Assembly: GCA_016713905.1 (NCBI GenBank)
Contig: JADJOE010000003.1
Location: forward strand, 62,001-126,000
Direction of reading: 5' to 3'
From: Candidatus Vicinibacter proximus
GTDB taxonomy: Bacteria > Bacteroidota > Bacteroidia > Chitinophagales > Saprospiraceae
DNA: 64,000 nt
In this document: positions 37,495 to 46,087 of the stretch, piece by piece
Layout of the letters: every line of letters starts with the position of its first letter
How positions within the stretch are numbered: the first letter of the stretch is position 1
Program-made: the position numbers and the translations under genes
The notes under the pieces: model-generated
Seen by the model: only the letters and a program-made list of their open reading frames with translations
What the model was told of the DNA's origin: nothing
Database searches by the model: none

Positions 37495-39413
37495 TGGAAA
37501 ATCAAAGAATAGGAAATACAAAAGAACTCAACGAAGAAGAGCGCATCAAAATAATTGAACGCTCTTCACGCACCGTAGGAAGAGCCGTTTTCTTTTCCAT
37601 ACTGGTAACACTCATTTCATTCGCGCCTATCCTGTTTCTTGAAGGGCAGGAAAAGAAATTGTTTTCGCCATTGGTATGGACAAAAACCTTTACCATGATT
37701 GGTTCTGCCATAGTTGCCCTGTTTATTGTACCGATGTTGCTTCGTTCATTAATGAAAGGCAAACTCATTCCAGAAAGTAGAAATCCTGTTGCCAATTTCT
37801 TCATTAAAATTTACAGTCCTGTTTTGCGCTTGTGTCAGCGTTGGAAAAAAACAGTCATTGCCATTTCTGTTTTAATTGTACTAGGCAGCATTCCTTTTGT
37901 TCTGCGTTTGGGTTCAGAATTTATGCCTCCTTTAGATGAAGGTTCGCTGTTGTTTATGCCTGTTACATTGCCCGATGTTTCCAACAACGAAGCAAAACGA
38001 ATTTTGCAGGTGCAGGACAAACTTATCATGTCCGTTCCCGAAGTGCAAAATGTTTTGGGCAAAGCAGGTCGCGCTTACACCGCTACTGACAACGCGCCCA
38101 TGAGTATGATTGAAAGCATCATTTTGTTAAAACCAAAATCAGAATGGCGCGAAGGCATGACCACCGAAAAACTCATTACTGAATTAAACGAGAAAGTGCA
38201 AATTCCCGGTGTTACCAGTGGTTGGACCCAGCCCATCATAAACCGGATTAACATGCTTTCAACAGGGGTTCGCACAGACATCGGCATTAAAATTTACGGT
38301 CAGGAATTAGATACCATTTACAACATCGCAAGGCAAATTGAAAAGTCCTTGCAGGGTATTGAAGGGCTTGCAGATTTATATGTAGAGCAACTCACAGGCG
38401 GCAAATATCTTGATGTGAAAATTAAACGTGAAGAAATTGCCCGATACAATCTTTCTGTTGAAGAAGTAAACATGCTCATTGAAATGGCTTTGGGCGGAAT
38501 GCCCGTTACCAACACTGTGGAAGGCAGACAGCGTTTCAGCGTGTCCATGCGTTTGGCGCAAGATTTCAGGAGTGATTTGGAAGAAATAAAACGAACGCCT
38601 CTTCAAACATCGGGCTACGGAGTTATCCCGCTTTCAGCGGTGGCTGATTTAGAAATTACTGAAGGTCCGCCAATGATTAGTTCCGAAAACGCCATGTTGA
38701 GAGGAACAGTTCTGTTTAATGTGCGCGGTAGAGATATGGGTAGCGTTGTTAGTGATGCTAAAAAGAAAATTGAAGCCGACTTTAAAAATTTACCCAAAGG
38801 TTATTTCATCAATTGGAGCGGACAATATGAAAGTAAAGTTCGTGCCGAAAAGCGTTTGAAAATTATCATTCCCATTACACTATTGATTATTGCTTTTGTT
38901 CTCTATTTCACTTTTCATTCGATTAAAGAAATGACAATTGTCCTTTCCAGTATTCCCATTGCGCTTATTGGTGGCGTGTATTCCATGTTTTTTTTTGAAG
39001 TGAATTTTTCTGTGGCTGTTGCAGTTGGGTTCATTGCATTATTTGGCATTGCAGTAGAAACAGGAGTTTTGATGATTGTTTATATGAATGAAGCTATACG
39101 CGATGTCATAGAAAAAAATGGCAGCGCAGAACTTTCACAGGAAGAAGTGCAGGCAGCCGTTTTTTCAGGGGCGGTAATGCGTGTCCGTCCAAAATTGATG
39201 ACTGTAATGGCAGATATGATTGGACTGATGCCCATTCTCTTTGCGTCAGGCGTGGGCAGCGATGTTATGAAGCCCATCACCATTCCTTTCGTATTTGGGC
39301 TGATTACCTCCACTCTTTTTGTGTTAATTGTATTGCCTGTGGTATATCAGCTAGTGAAAGAATATGAATTGAAAAAGCATGGCAAAGTGGACAGTCTTGA
39401 AATAGAAGAATAA
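37494..39413 (+). CDS. cusA: CusA-type RND efflux pump, C-terminal part (split gene)
   Basis: A 639-residue product that begins at a TAATG junction with the first part, directly before ERIKIIERSSRTVGRAVFFS, the conserved cytoplasmic segment leading into TM5. It carries TM5-TM6, the second porter half (EFMPPLDEGSLLFMPV, VLGKAGRAYTATDNAPM, LSTGVRTDIGIKIYG) and TM7-TM12 (GFIALFGIAVETGVLMIVYM, VFGLITSTLFVLIVLPVVYQL). Together with the first part it supplies every element of one pump, with no obvious gap. Whether this is a genuine two-subunit pump or a one-base indel in a single gene cannot be settled here. Its stop overlaps the next gene's start (TAATG). Confidence 0.88.
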   Translation: MENQRIGNTKELNEEERIKIIERSSRTVGRAVFFSILVTLISFAPILFLEGQEKKLFSPLVWTKTFTMIGSAIVALFIVPMLLRSLMKGKLIPESRNPVANFFIKIYSPVLRLCQRWKKTVIAISVLIVLGSIPFVLRLGSEFMPPLDEGSLLFMPVTLPDVSNNEAKRILQVQDKLIMSVPEVQNVLGKAGRAYTATDNAPMSMIESIILLKPKSEWREGMTTEKLITELNEKVQIPGVTSGWTQPIINRINMLSTGVRTDIGIKIYGQELDTIYNIARQIEKSLQGIEGLADLYVEQLTGGKYLDVKIKREEIARYNLSVEEVNMLIEMALGGMPVTNTVEGRQRFSVSMRLAQDFRSDLEEIKRTPLQTSGYGVIPLSAVADLEITEGPPMISSENAMLRGTVLFNVRGRDMGSVVSDAKKKIEADFKNLPKGYFINWSGQYESKVRAEKRLKIIIPITLLIIAFVLYFTFHSIKEMTIVLSSIPIALIGGVYSMFFFEVNFSVAVAVGFIALFGIAVETGVLMIVYMNEAIRDVIEKNGSAELSQEEVQAAVFSGAVMRVRPKLMTVMADMIGLMPILFASGVGSDVMKPITIPFVFGLITSTLFVLIVLPVVYQLVKEYELKKHGKVDSLEIEE

Positions 39414-42034
39414 TGAAAACAATAAGCAACTATACAATTCCTATCATGAAACTTATCACCGAATTTGGGAGTGATAAAGAAAAGGGATTGAGTTTAGTTG
39501 AAGCAACAAATCGGATTGAAAAATTCGGAAGCAATATAATTCAATCAGATAAAGGAAAACATCCTTTGAAATTAGTTCTGTCGCAGATTAATAACCTCTT
39601 GGTATATCTACTGTTGTTTGCAGCAGGAATGTCGTTTTGGTTTCAGGAGTATTTGGATGCTACTGCAATTCTACTTGTTATATTCCTTAATGTGAGCATT
39701 GGCTTTTGGATGGAGTTACAGGCAGAACGCTCCATGAATGCGCTGAAAAAAATGGCAAGTGTTCCGGCAAAAGTGTTCAGAGATGGTAAGTTATCTGAAA
39801 TACCTTCCGAAGAATTAGTTCCGGGCGATATTCTGTTTGTAGAAGCAGGCGATATGATTACCTCAGACGCAAGAATTGTTTCTGCTACACAACTTTCCGT
39901 AAATGAATCATCGCTTACAGGCGAAGCTATGCCTGTTGAAAAAATTCCATCCGAGCTTTCTGGCAATGTTCCACTTGCTGACCGAACTAATATGTTGCAC
40001 AAAGGAACTTTCGTAACTAACGGAAACTCCACTGCCCTTGTGGTAGCAACAGGAATGCAAACTGAATTAGGAAAAATTGCACATCTCGTTCAGAGTGCTG
40101 AGCAATCAGCCACACCACTTGAAAAGAAATTGCAGGTTTTCAGCCGCAAACTCATTTACTTAACGGTTGTCTTGGTAGTGCTGATTTTCATTGTTGGCAT
40201 GTTCACACATGGGAATTATATTGAATTGCTAGAAACGTCCATTGCTCTTGCAGTAGCCGCCATACCCGAAGGGCTTCCTATTGTAGCGACCCTTGCACTG
40301 GCACAAGGCATGTTGAAGATGGCAAGGCATAATGTGATAGTTAAAAAACTTTCTGCAGTAGAAACTTTAGGGGGCACTACAGTAATTTGCACCGATAAAA
40401 CAGGAACGCTTACTCAAAATAAAATTGAGGTTACAGATGTAATCACAGCAGACGATAACGCTGAAAACAATAAGCAGATAATGCAACAAATCGCTGTTTT
40501 ATGCAACACCGCATACATTCAGATTTTAGAAAACGACATAAAAGAAATTGGCGACCCTTTGGAAACGGGTTTATTGAAATATGCACTTAAGAACGGAAGT
40601 AACATAGAACTAATACGGCAGCAGTTTCCGAAAATAAATGAGGTCCCGTTTTCATCGGAAACAAAAATGATGGCAACGCTACATAGTAGGCAAAACGATT
40701 TTACTGTTTATGCCAAAGGCGCAGCAGAAGAAATATTCAAACAGTGCAGCCACATTCTTATAGGTTCTGAAATTCAACCATGGAATGATGAAACAAGAAA
40801 GCAATGGAAAGAAAAATCGGAGCAATTAGCAGTATCTGGGTTACGGGTAATAGCCGGAGCATTTCGAGAAAATTCTCAAAATGATGCTTTTTTTACAAGC
40901 GATTTGACTTTTGCAGGGCTTTATGGTATGATGGATCCGCCTGCGGAAGATGTTTTGGATGCCATCAATGAATGTAAAGAGGCAGGAATTAAAGTAGTGA
41001 TGATTACAGGCGACCACCCCTCCACTGCCAATTATATAGCCCGTCAGTTAGGTATTACAGAAAACGACAACCCAATTGTCGGAAAAGAAATGAACCCTTT
41101 TTCACAACTCAGCGAAAATGAAAAACAGAAGTGGATCAACACTTCTGTTTTCGCTAGAGTTACGCCCACGCAAAAGCTCGATTTGGTTACCGTGTTGCAG
41201 GAGAAAGGAAATATCGTAGGTATGACTGGCGATGGCGTAAACGATGCTCCAGCTTTAAAAAAAGCGGACATCGGCATAGCAATGGGAAAGCGTGGAACAC
41301 AGGTGGCGCAGGAAGTGTCAGACATGGTATTGAAAGACGATAAGTTTTCGTCAATTGTTCATGCAATTAAGCAAGGTCGCGTCATTTTTAATAACATTCA
41401 GGAGTTCGTTATTTACTTGCTTTCCTGCAACATGAGCGAGTTGTTTGTAGTGTCTTTGGCCGCTTTATCCAACCTGCACTTTCAATTAGTCCCTTTGCAA
41501 ATTCTTTTCATCAATCTGGTAACCGATGTATTGCCAGCTCTTGCTTTAGGGGTAAGTAAAGGCAATTCATTTGTGATGAAACACAAACCCCGCAATCCGG
41601 CTGAACCGCTTTTGAAAACGAAACAATGGTATGCAGTTTGGCTCTATGCGGCAATAATTTCTATATGCACATTGGGGGCGGTCTTCATAAGTCATTTTGT
41701 TCTGCATACCGGAGAACGATTTGACCCGAAACTGTGCAACAACATTTTGTTCTTCACGCTCATTTTTTGCCAGTTGTTCCATGTGTTTAATATGGCATCG
41801 GTTAAAACATCCTTTACACATTCCGAAGTGTTCCGCAATAAGTATGTGTGGTATGCACTGCTATTAAGCGTAATAATAGTGATTGCTGTCTTTTTCATTC
41901 CTTCGGCTCTTGAAGCATTGGTAGTTCAGCCCCTTAAAGTGGAAGACTGGTTGGTTGTCGTTGCTTCTGCTGCCCTTTCGCTCTTGGTTATTCAATTTTT
42001 AAAACGTACAAACCTTATTCACGATGAAGATTAA
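39413..42034 (+). CDS. P2-type (Ca2+/cation-transporting-like) P-type ATPase
   Basis: An 873-residue ATPase of the P2 class, not a P1B metal exporter. It has a cation-ATPase N-terminal domain (GLSLVEATNRIEKFGSNII), TGEAMPVEK, IPEGLPIVATLALAQGM in TM4 where P1B enzymes have CPx, CTDKTGTLTQNK, VYAKGAAEEIF in the nucleotide domain, MTGDGVNDAPALKKADIGIAMG, and FINLVTDVLPALALG in TM6. This pattern belongs to Ca2+/Mg2+/Mn2+-type or H+ ATPases of the Pma1/PMCA-like bacterial group. The ion is unknown. It overlaps cusA by one base and the following nuclease gene by 11 bp, so the transcript continues into the nucleotide-related genes. Confidence 0.9.
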   Translation: MKTISNYTIPIMKLITEFGSDKEKGLSLVEATNRIEKFGSNIIQSDKGKHPLKLVLSQINNLLVYLLLFAAGMSFWFQEYLDATAILLVIFLNVSIGFWMELQAERSMNALKKMASVPAKVFRDGKLSEIPSEELVPGDILFVEAGDMITSDARIVSATQLSVNESSLTGEAMPVEKIPSELSGNVPLADRTNMLHKGTFVTNGNSTALVVATGMQTELGKIAHLVQSAEQSATPLEKKLQVFSRKLIYLTVVLVVLIFIVGMFTHGNYIELLETSIALAVAAIPEGLPIVATLALAQGMLKMARHNVIVKKLSAVETLGGTTVICTDKTGTLTQNKIEVTDVITADDNAENNKQIMQQIAVLCNTAYIQILENDIKEIGDPLETGLLKYALKNGSNIELIRQQFPKINEVPFSSETKMMATLHSRQNDFTVYAKGAAEEIFKQCSHILIGSEIQPWNDETRKQWKEKSEQLAVSGLRVIAGAFRENSQNDAFFTSDLTFAGLYGMMDPPAEDVLDAINECKEAGIKVVMITGDHPSTANYIARQLGITENDNPIVGKEMNPFSQLSENEKQKWINTSVFARVTPTQKLDLVTVLQEKGNIVGMTGDGVNDAPALKKADIGIAMGKRGTQVAQEVSDMVLKDDKFSSIVHAIKQGRVIFNNIQEFVIYLLSCNMSELFVVSLAALSNLHFQLVPLQILFINLVTDVLPALALGVSKGNSFVMKHKPRNPAEPLLKTKQWYAVWLYAAIISICTLGAVFISHFVLHTGERFDPKLCNNILFFTLIFCQLFHVFNMASVKTSFTHSEVFRNKYVWYALLLSVIIVIAVFFIPSALEALVVQPLKVEDWLVVVASAALSLLVIQFLKRTNLIHDED

Positions 42035-42902
42035 CGCTGAAAATATAAACATTACCAAGGCATCGGGCGAGAAAGTACCTTTCAATATAGGGAAATTGAA
42101 GCAATCCCTTTTGCATTCAGGTGCAAGTTCCAACCAGGCAAATGAAATTTCTAATGAAGTAATTGAAATGCTTGTAGAAGGCATGTCCACTCGCAAGATT
42201 TACAAAACAGCATTTCGTTTACTAAGAAATGTTTCCCGCCCGATAGCTGCAAAATATAAATTGAAGCATGCAATTATGGAATTGGGACCGTCCGGCTTTC
42301 CATTTGAACTATTTATTGCAGAAATTTTAAAACAAAGAGGATACAAAACGCAAGTGGGAGTGGTTGTAAAAGGACACTGTGTAACCCACGAAATTGATGT
42401 AATTGCCGAAAGGGACAATCACCATTTTATGATTGAGTGCAAATTTCACAATCGGCAGGGTTACTCGTCCGATGTTAAAATCCCACTCTATATTCAGTCA
42501 CGCTTTTTAGATGTGGAAAGACAATGGAAACAGTTAGATGGTCATGCCGAAAAATTTCATCAGGGCTGGGTAGTCACTAATTCGCGTTTTTCAGACGATG
42601 CCACTCAATACGGCAGATGTATGAATATGAACCTTATTAGTTGGGATTACCCTAAGCACAATGGCTTAAAAGACTGGATTGATGGATCAGGTTTACATCC
42701 TGTAACTTGCCTGACTACACTGTCCCAAAAAGAAAAACAACAACTGTTAGACAAAAAAATAGTGTTGTGTAAGACCATGCACAACAATCACAGTGTATTG
42801 CAGAGCATAGGTGTAAAACCACCTCGCCTTCAAAAAGTAATGGAAGAATGCTCGGCTTTATGCGAAATATATGTTCAAACTAACCATCAGCACGATAAAT
42901 AA
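42024..42902 (+). CDS. ATP-cone / Mrr-like PD-(D/E)XK nuclease fusion
   Basis: A 292-residue protein. Residues ~8-95 are an ATP-cone (ITKASGEKVPFNIGKLKQSL, STRKIYKTAFRLL, AAKYKLKHAIMELGP), the ATP/dATP-sensing module known from ribonucleotide reductase and NrdR. Residues ~95-215 form a restriction-endonuclease-like domain with the catalytic HEIDVIAERDNHHFMIECK (Asp and ExK of PD-(D/E)XK), followed by GWVVTNSRFSDDATQYG as in Mrr/RecB-like nucleases. The C-terminus is a small helical region. The design suggests a nuclease controlled by nucleotide level. It overlaps the P2-ATPase by 11 bp. No methyltransferase partner is nearby, so a classical restriction system is unlikely. Confidence 0.85.
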   Translation: MKINAENINITKASGEKVPFNIGKLKQSLLHSGASSNQANEISNEVIEMLVEGMSTRKIYKTAFRLLRNVSRPIAAKYKLKHAIMELGPSGFPFELFIAEILKQRGYKTQVGVVVKGHCVTHEIDVIAERDNHHFMIECKFHNRQGYSSDVKIPLYIQSRFLDVERQWKQLDGHAEKFHQGWVVTNSRFSDDATQYGRCMNMNLISWDYPKHNGLKDWIDGSGLHPVTCLTTLSQKEKQQLLDKKIVLCKTMHNNHSVLQSIGVKPPRLQKVMEECSALCEIYVQTNHQHDK

Positions 42903-42903
42903 G

Positions 42904-43881
42904 ATGCACGATATTTTTAACAACTTACTTTCCCCATTCTTACTAAGTCTATTGGTATCAGTTGGTGTAGGTGTAATTATTGAGCTTGAACGCGAGTTTG
43001 ATACTTTATCTGGCAACGAACATTTTGCAGGTTTAAGAACATTTGTTTTGGTGGGAATTCTTTGTTGCGTTATAACATATTTGACGACCGAGTTTGATTA
43101 TAATATTTTATTGGTTACTGTTCCTTCCATTTTCTTTCTGATAAGTGCATTTCACTTTTCTAAATTCAAAAGGGAGCATTTAGGTCTTGTAACCGAATTT
43201 TCTCTTGTCTTAGTGTTTTTTTTGGGAGTCCTTTCCGGTTCGCATTTATTTAAGGAAACACTCTCTGTTGTTGTTGTTGTTGTTGTTGTTGTTTCCTCAT
43301 TACTGACTTTTATAGCTAAACGCCGATCAACCGTAAAGCAAATTACACAAGAAGAATTGTGCGCTTTCATTCGGTTTGAAATCATATCATTTCTCTTTCT
43401 GACATATTTACCTAATGAAAATTTCGGTCCGTCAGAACTGATAAATCCACAAAGCATAGGTATTGTTATAGTCATTGTGTCTTCACTAAGTTTTGTTGGT
43501 TATTTTATCATAAAATTCATTGGCGCAGATAGGGTTATTCTATTTACCGCATTTTTCGGTGGAACATTTTCGAGTACAGCAGTTACCTGGATTTTTAGCA
43601 CCAAAAGCATGGAGAATACAAGCCAATCGTTGTATTATGCAAAAGGAATACTTGTTGCTTGTGCTGTAATGTTTGTAAAAGTATCACTTTTAGCCGCTTC
43701 ATTTAATATACAAATGTTTAAGTGGCTTCTAATATCTTGGTTATTGATGACAATAAGTGCAGTAAGTTACACTTACTTTAATATAAAAAAGAAAACATCT
43801 AAATCTGACATTGTAAACGAAAGCATTCAATTAGGAAATCCACTCGAACTGATAAACGCTTCATTATTCGGGCTTCAATAA
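42904..43881 (+). CDS. MgtC/SapB-DUF4010 membrane protein, short C-terminus
   Basis: A 325-residue membrane protein from the ATG at 42904 (one base after the nuclease stop; an upstream ATG at 42871 is possible). The N-terminal MgtC/SapB-like part shows VGVIIELEREF and HFAGLRTFVLVGILCC, and the remaining part fits DUF4010 (FIRFEIISFLFLTYLPNE, FTAFFGGTFSSTAVTWIFS, GILVACAVMFVKV). MgtC-family proteins affect Mg2+ and ATP/phosphate balance. Full DUF4010 proteins are about 410-430 residues with further helices after NPLELINASLFG, which is where this one stops, so it looks truncated. A nine-valine run within a transmembrane segment is encoded by a (GTT)9 repeat. Confidence 0.8.
   Translation: MHDIFNNLLSPFLLSLLVSVGVGVIIELEREFDTLSGNEHFAGLRTFVLVGILCCVITYLTTEFDYNILLVTVPSIFFLISAFHFSKFKREHLGLVTEFSLVLVFFLGVLSGSHLFKETLSVVVVVVVVVSSLLTFIAKRRSTVKQITQEELCAFIRFEIISFLFLTYLPNENFGPSELINPQSIGIVIVIVSSLSFVGYFIIKFIGADRVILFTAFFGGTFSSTAVTWIFSTKSMENTSQSLYYAKGILVACAVMFVKVSLLAASFNIQMFKWLLISWLLMTISAVSYTYFNIKKKTSKSDIVNESIQLGNPLELINASLFGLQ
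43267..43293 (+). repeat. (GTT)9 microsatellite within the MgtC/DUF4010 gene
   Basis: Nine perfect GTT units encode nine consecutive valines in a transmembrane helix. Because the unit is three bases, slippage would lengthen or shorten the helix rather than switch the gene off. Confidence 0.95.
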
Positions 43882-43911
43882 ATTGTTGTATCAATATCCG
43901 AAATCAAAAAC

Positions 43912-44661
43912 ATGAAAAATTTGAAGATTAGCGAAATTAAAACCTCCTCCCCGAAAGAGGTGAAAAAGAAAAAAACAAAAAGTGAGTTTCTGAACTTACA
44001 ACGGGATATTTATTCCCTACAACATATGTTTTATGCAGCTCATTCCAAAAGTCTGTTAATTATATTTCAAGGTATTGATACGTCAGGAAAAGATGGTGTA
44101 ATACGCAAGGTTTTTAATTGCGTTAATCCCTTGGGTGTTCATGCTAGCTCATTTATAGCACCATGCGACAAGGAGCGTGAACATGATTATATGTGGCGTA
44201 TTTACCAAAAACTGCCTGAAAATGGAATGATACATATTTTCAATCGCTCATATTATGAAGATATTATTGTTCCAACCATCCAGAAATCGTTGTCAAAAAG
44301 TAAAATAGATAAGCGATACGACTTTATCAATGCTTTTGAAGAGCACCTTATAGAAAACGGCACAGAAATAATCAAATTTTATCTGCACATCAGCCCCGAA
44401 GAACAAAAAAGTAGGATAGTAGAACGGCTAAAGGACCCTCTTAAAAAATGGAAATATTCAGAAGAGGATAAAAAGTCATCAGAAAAATGGAATGATTATA
44501 CGGCAGTATATGAAAGCATCATAAAACGATGCAATCAAGTCCCCTGGGTAATAATACCTTCTGACGACAAATGGTATAGAGACTATTTGGTTGCATCAGT
44601 AATAAAGGAAAAGTTGAAATCCATGCACTTAAAGTTTCCAGGACAAATTATTGTATCGTAA
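43912..44661 (+). CDS. ppk2: Polyphosphate kinase 2 (PPK2) family enzyme
   Basis: A 249-residue cytoplasmic kinase. The Walker A loop is GIDTSGKDG (residues 54-62), the Walker B/lid region includes IFNRSYYEDIIVP, and the lid helix carries RIVERLKDPLKKWKYSEED, the RxxxRxxDPxKxWK pattern of PPK2. PPK2 enzymes transfer phosphate between inorganic polyphosphate and nucleoside mono- or diphosphates. The one-domain length fits classes I-III; the class was not resolved. The gene follows the MgtC-like gene by 30 bp and precedes the RNase gene, tying polyphosphate use to nucleotide metabolism in this operon. Confidence 0.92.
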   Translation: MKNLKISEIKTSSPKEVKKKKTKSEFLNLQRDIYSLQHMFYAAHSKSLLIIFQGIDTSGKDGVIRKVFNCVNPLGVHASSFIAPCDKEREHDYMWRIYQKLPENGMIHIFNRSYYEDIIVPTIQKSLSKSKIDKRYDFINAFEEHLIENGTEIIKFYLHISPEEQKSRIVERLKDPLKKWKYSEEDKKSSEKWNDYTAVYESIIKRCNQVPWVIIPSDDKWYRDYLVASVIKEKLKSMHLKFPGQIIVS

Positions 44662-44710
44662 ATGATAAAGTCAAAGAAATAAAATAATTAAGATAAATTA
44701 ATCAAATTTT

Positions 44711-46075
44711 ATGAGCATTATCAAAATCCAATTCTTAGGCGCTTCAGGGACGGTAACTGGTTCAAAATTCCTTATTACAGCATTCAGTAAAAAAATACTG
44801 ATCGACTGCGGTTTGTTTCAGGGTTTAAAAGAGCTCCGGCAACTCAATTGGCAGCCATTGGCTGTTTCAGCAAAGACTATTGATATAGTCTTATTAACAC
44901 ACGCCCACTTAGACCATACAGGTTACCTTCCATTATTAGTGAAACATGGTTTTGAGGGAACAATCAACGGAACCTCCCCAACTATACAGATTGCTGAAAT
45001 AATTTTAAAAGACAGCGCAAAAATTCAGGAAGAAGATGCCATAAGAGCTAACAAATTCCGCTACTCAAAGCACAAACCCGCTTTGCCGCTTTATGGCTTG
45101 CCGGAAGTGGAAAATACTTTACCGCTTTTTCAAAAGCAACTACTCAATGAATGGATAGACATTAACGAGCATATCCGATACCGCTTTCGATATAACGGAC
45201 ATATCATTGGTGCTACATTTATTGAATTGCAAGTTGGTGATAAAACATTGGTCTTTAGCGGTGATATTGGCAGAGAAATAGACCCTCTTTTATATCCCCC
45301 CGAAAAACCTGAGAAAGCAGACATTCTATTTATTGAAGCTACGTATGGCAATCGCCTTCATCCTGCAGAACCTGCCAGCAACAGCTTGGAAAAACTCATC
45401 AATTGTTGCGTAGCAAGAAGCGGAACTATCATCATACCGAGTTTTGCGGTAGAGAGGACTCAATTGCTCATGTATCTTTTCTGGCAGTTAAAAAAGACCC
45501 ATAAAATTCCCGACATCCCTGTTTATATGGATAGCCCTATGGGAAGAAATGTGTTAGAGGTATTTCATCATGATACCGAATGGCATAAACTATCCACTGA
45601 TGAATGTTCAGAAATGTGCAATACCATCAGGCGGATTAAAAGTGTAGATGAAACTTATGATCTTGCAGAAGACAAAACACCTAAGATAATTATAGCAGGT
45701 AGCGGAATGGCGGCTGGGGGCAGAGTGCTTACTTATTTTGAAAAATACTTAGGTGATGAAAATGCAACCATCCTGTTGGTAGGTTTTCAGGCGGAAGGAA
45801 CAAGAGGAAGGGCATTGCTGGAAGGAGCAAAAGAAATCAAAATGAGAGGTAAATTTTATTCTGTTAAAGCACACATTGAAAATATTGAAGGCTTGTCTGG
45901 TCATGCAGACCAAAATGGATTGATTGACTGGATGAGCAAACTGAAATCCAAGCCCGATAGAATATTCATTGTCCATAGTGAGGCGGATGGGGCAAAAGGA
46001 TTACAGGAAAAAGTAAAAGAAATCTTTGGGTGGATTGCTAATATTCCCCAATTGAACGAAACCATACAAATTTAA
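44711..46075 (+). CDS. MBL-fold beta-CASP ribonuclease
   Basis: A 454-residue enzyme with the metallo-beta-lactamase zinc motifs GASGTVTGSKFLI, THAHLDHTGYLP (HxHxDH) and GDIGREIDP. The beta-CASP insert follows: SFAVERTQLLMYLFW, YMDSPMGRNVLEVF and the glycine-rich SGMAAGGRVLTYFEKYL. The final histidine lies in GLSGHADQNGLIDW, typical of the RNA-specificity subgroup (COG1236; CPSF/Ysh1-like) found in bacteria and archaea. It should cut or trim RNA in the cytoplasm, giving nucleoside monophosphates or short fragments. The next gene, 12 bp downstream, encodes an enzyme that could consume such NMPs. Confidence 0.93.
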   Translation: MSIIKIQFLGASGTVTGSKFLITAFSKKILIDCGLFQGLKELRQLNWQPLAVSAKTIDIVLLTHAHLDHTGYLPLLVKHGFEGTINGTSPTIQIAEIILKDSAKIQEEDAIRANKFRYSKHKPALPLYGLPEVENTLPLFQKQLLNEWIDINEHIRYRFRYNGHIIGATFIELQVGDKTLVFSGDIGREIDPLLYPPEKPEKADILFIEATYGNRLHPAEPASNSLEKLINCCVARSGTIIIPSFAVERTQLLMYLFWQLKKTHKIPDIPVYMDSPMGRNVLEVFHHDTEWHKLSTDECSEMCNTIRRIKSVDETYDLAEDKTPKIIIAGSGMAAGGRVLTYFEKYLGDENATILLVGFQAEGTRGRALLEGAKEIKMRGKFYSVKAHIENIEGLSGHADQNGLIDWMSKLKSKPDRIFIVHSEADGAKGLQEKVKEIFGWIANIPQLNETIQI

Positions 46076-46087
46076 TCGGTTGAAAGT

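Noticed and set aside
39413..42034. Calling this ATPase a copper exporter because of its neighbours
   Set aside because: It has PEGLP and P2-type motifs and lacks the CPx metal site of P1B enzymes.
28261..42902. Restriction-modification or phage-defence system using the Mrr-like nuclease
   Set aside because: The methyltransferase at 28261 is of the small-molecule type and lies 13 kb away; no other defence gene was seen.
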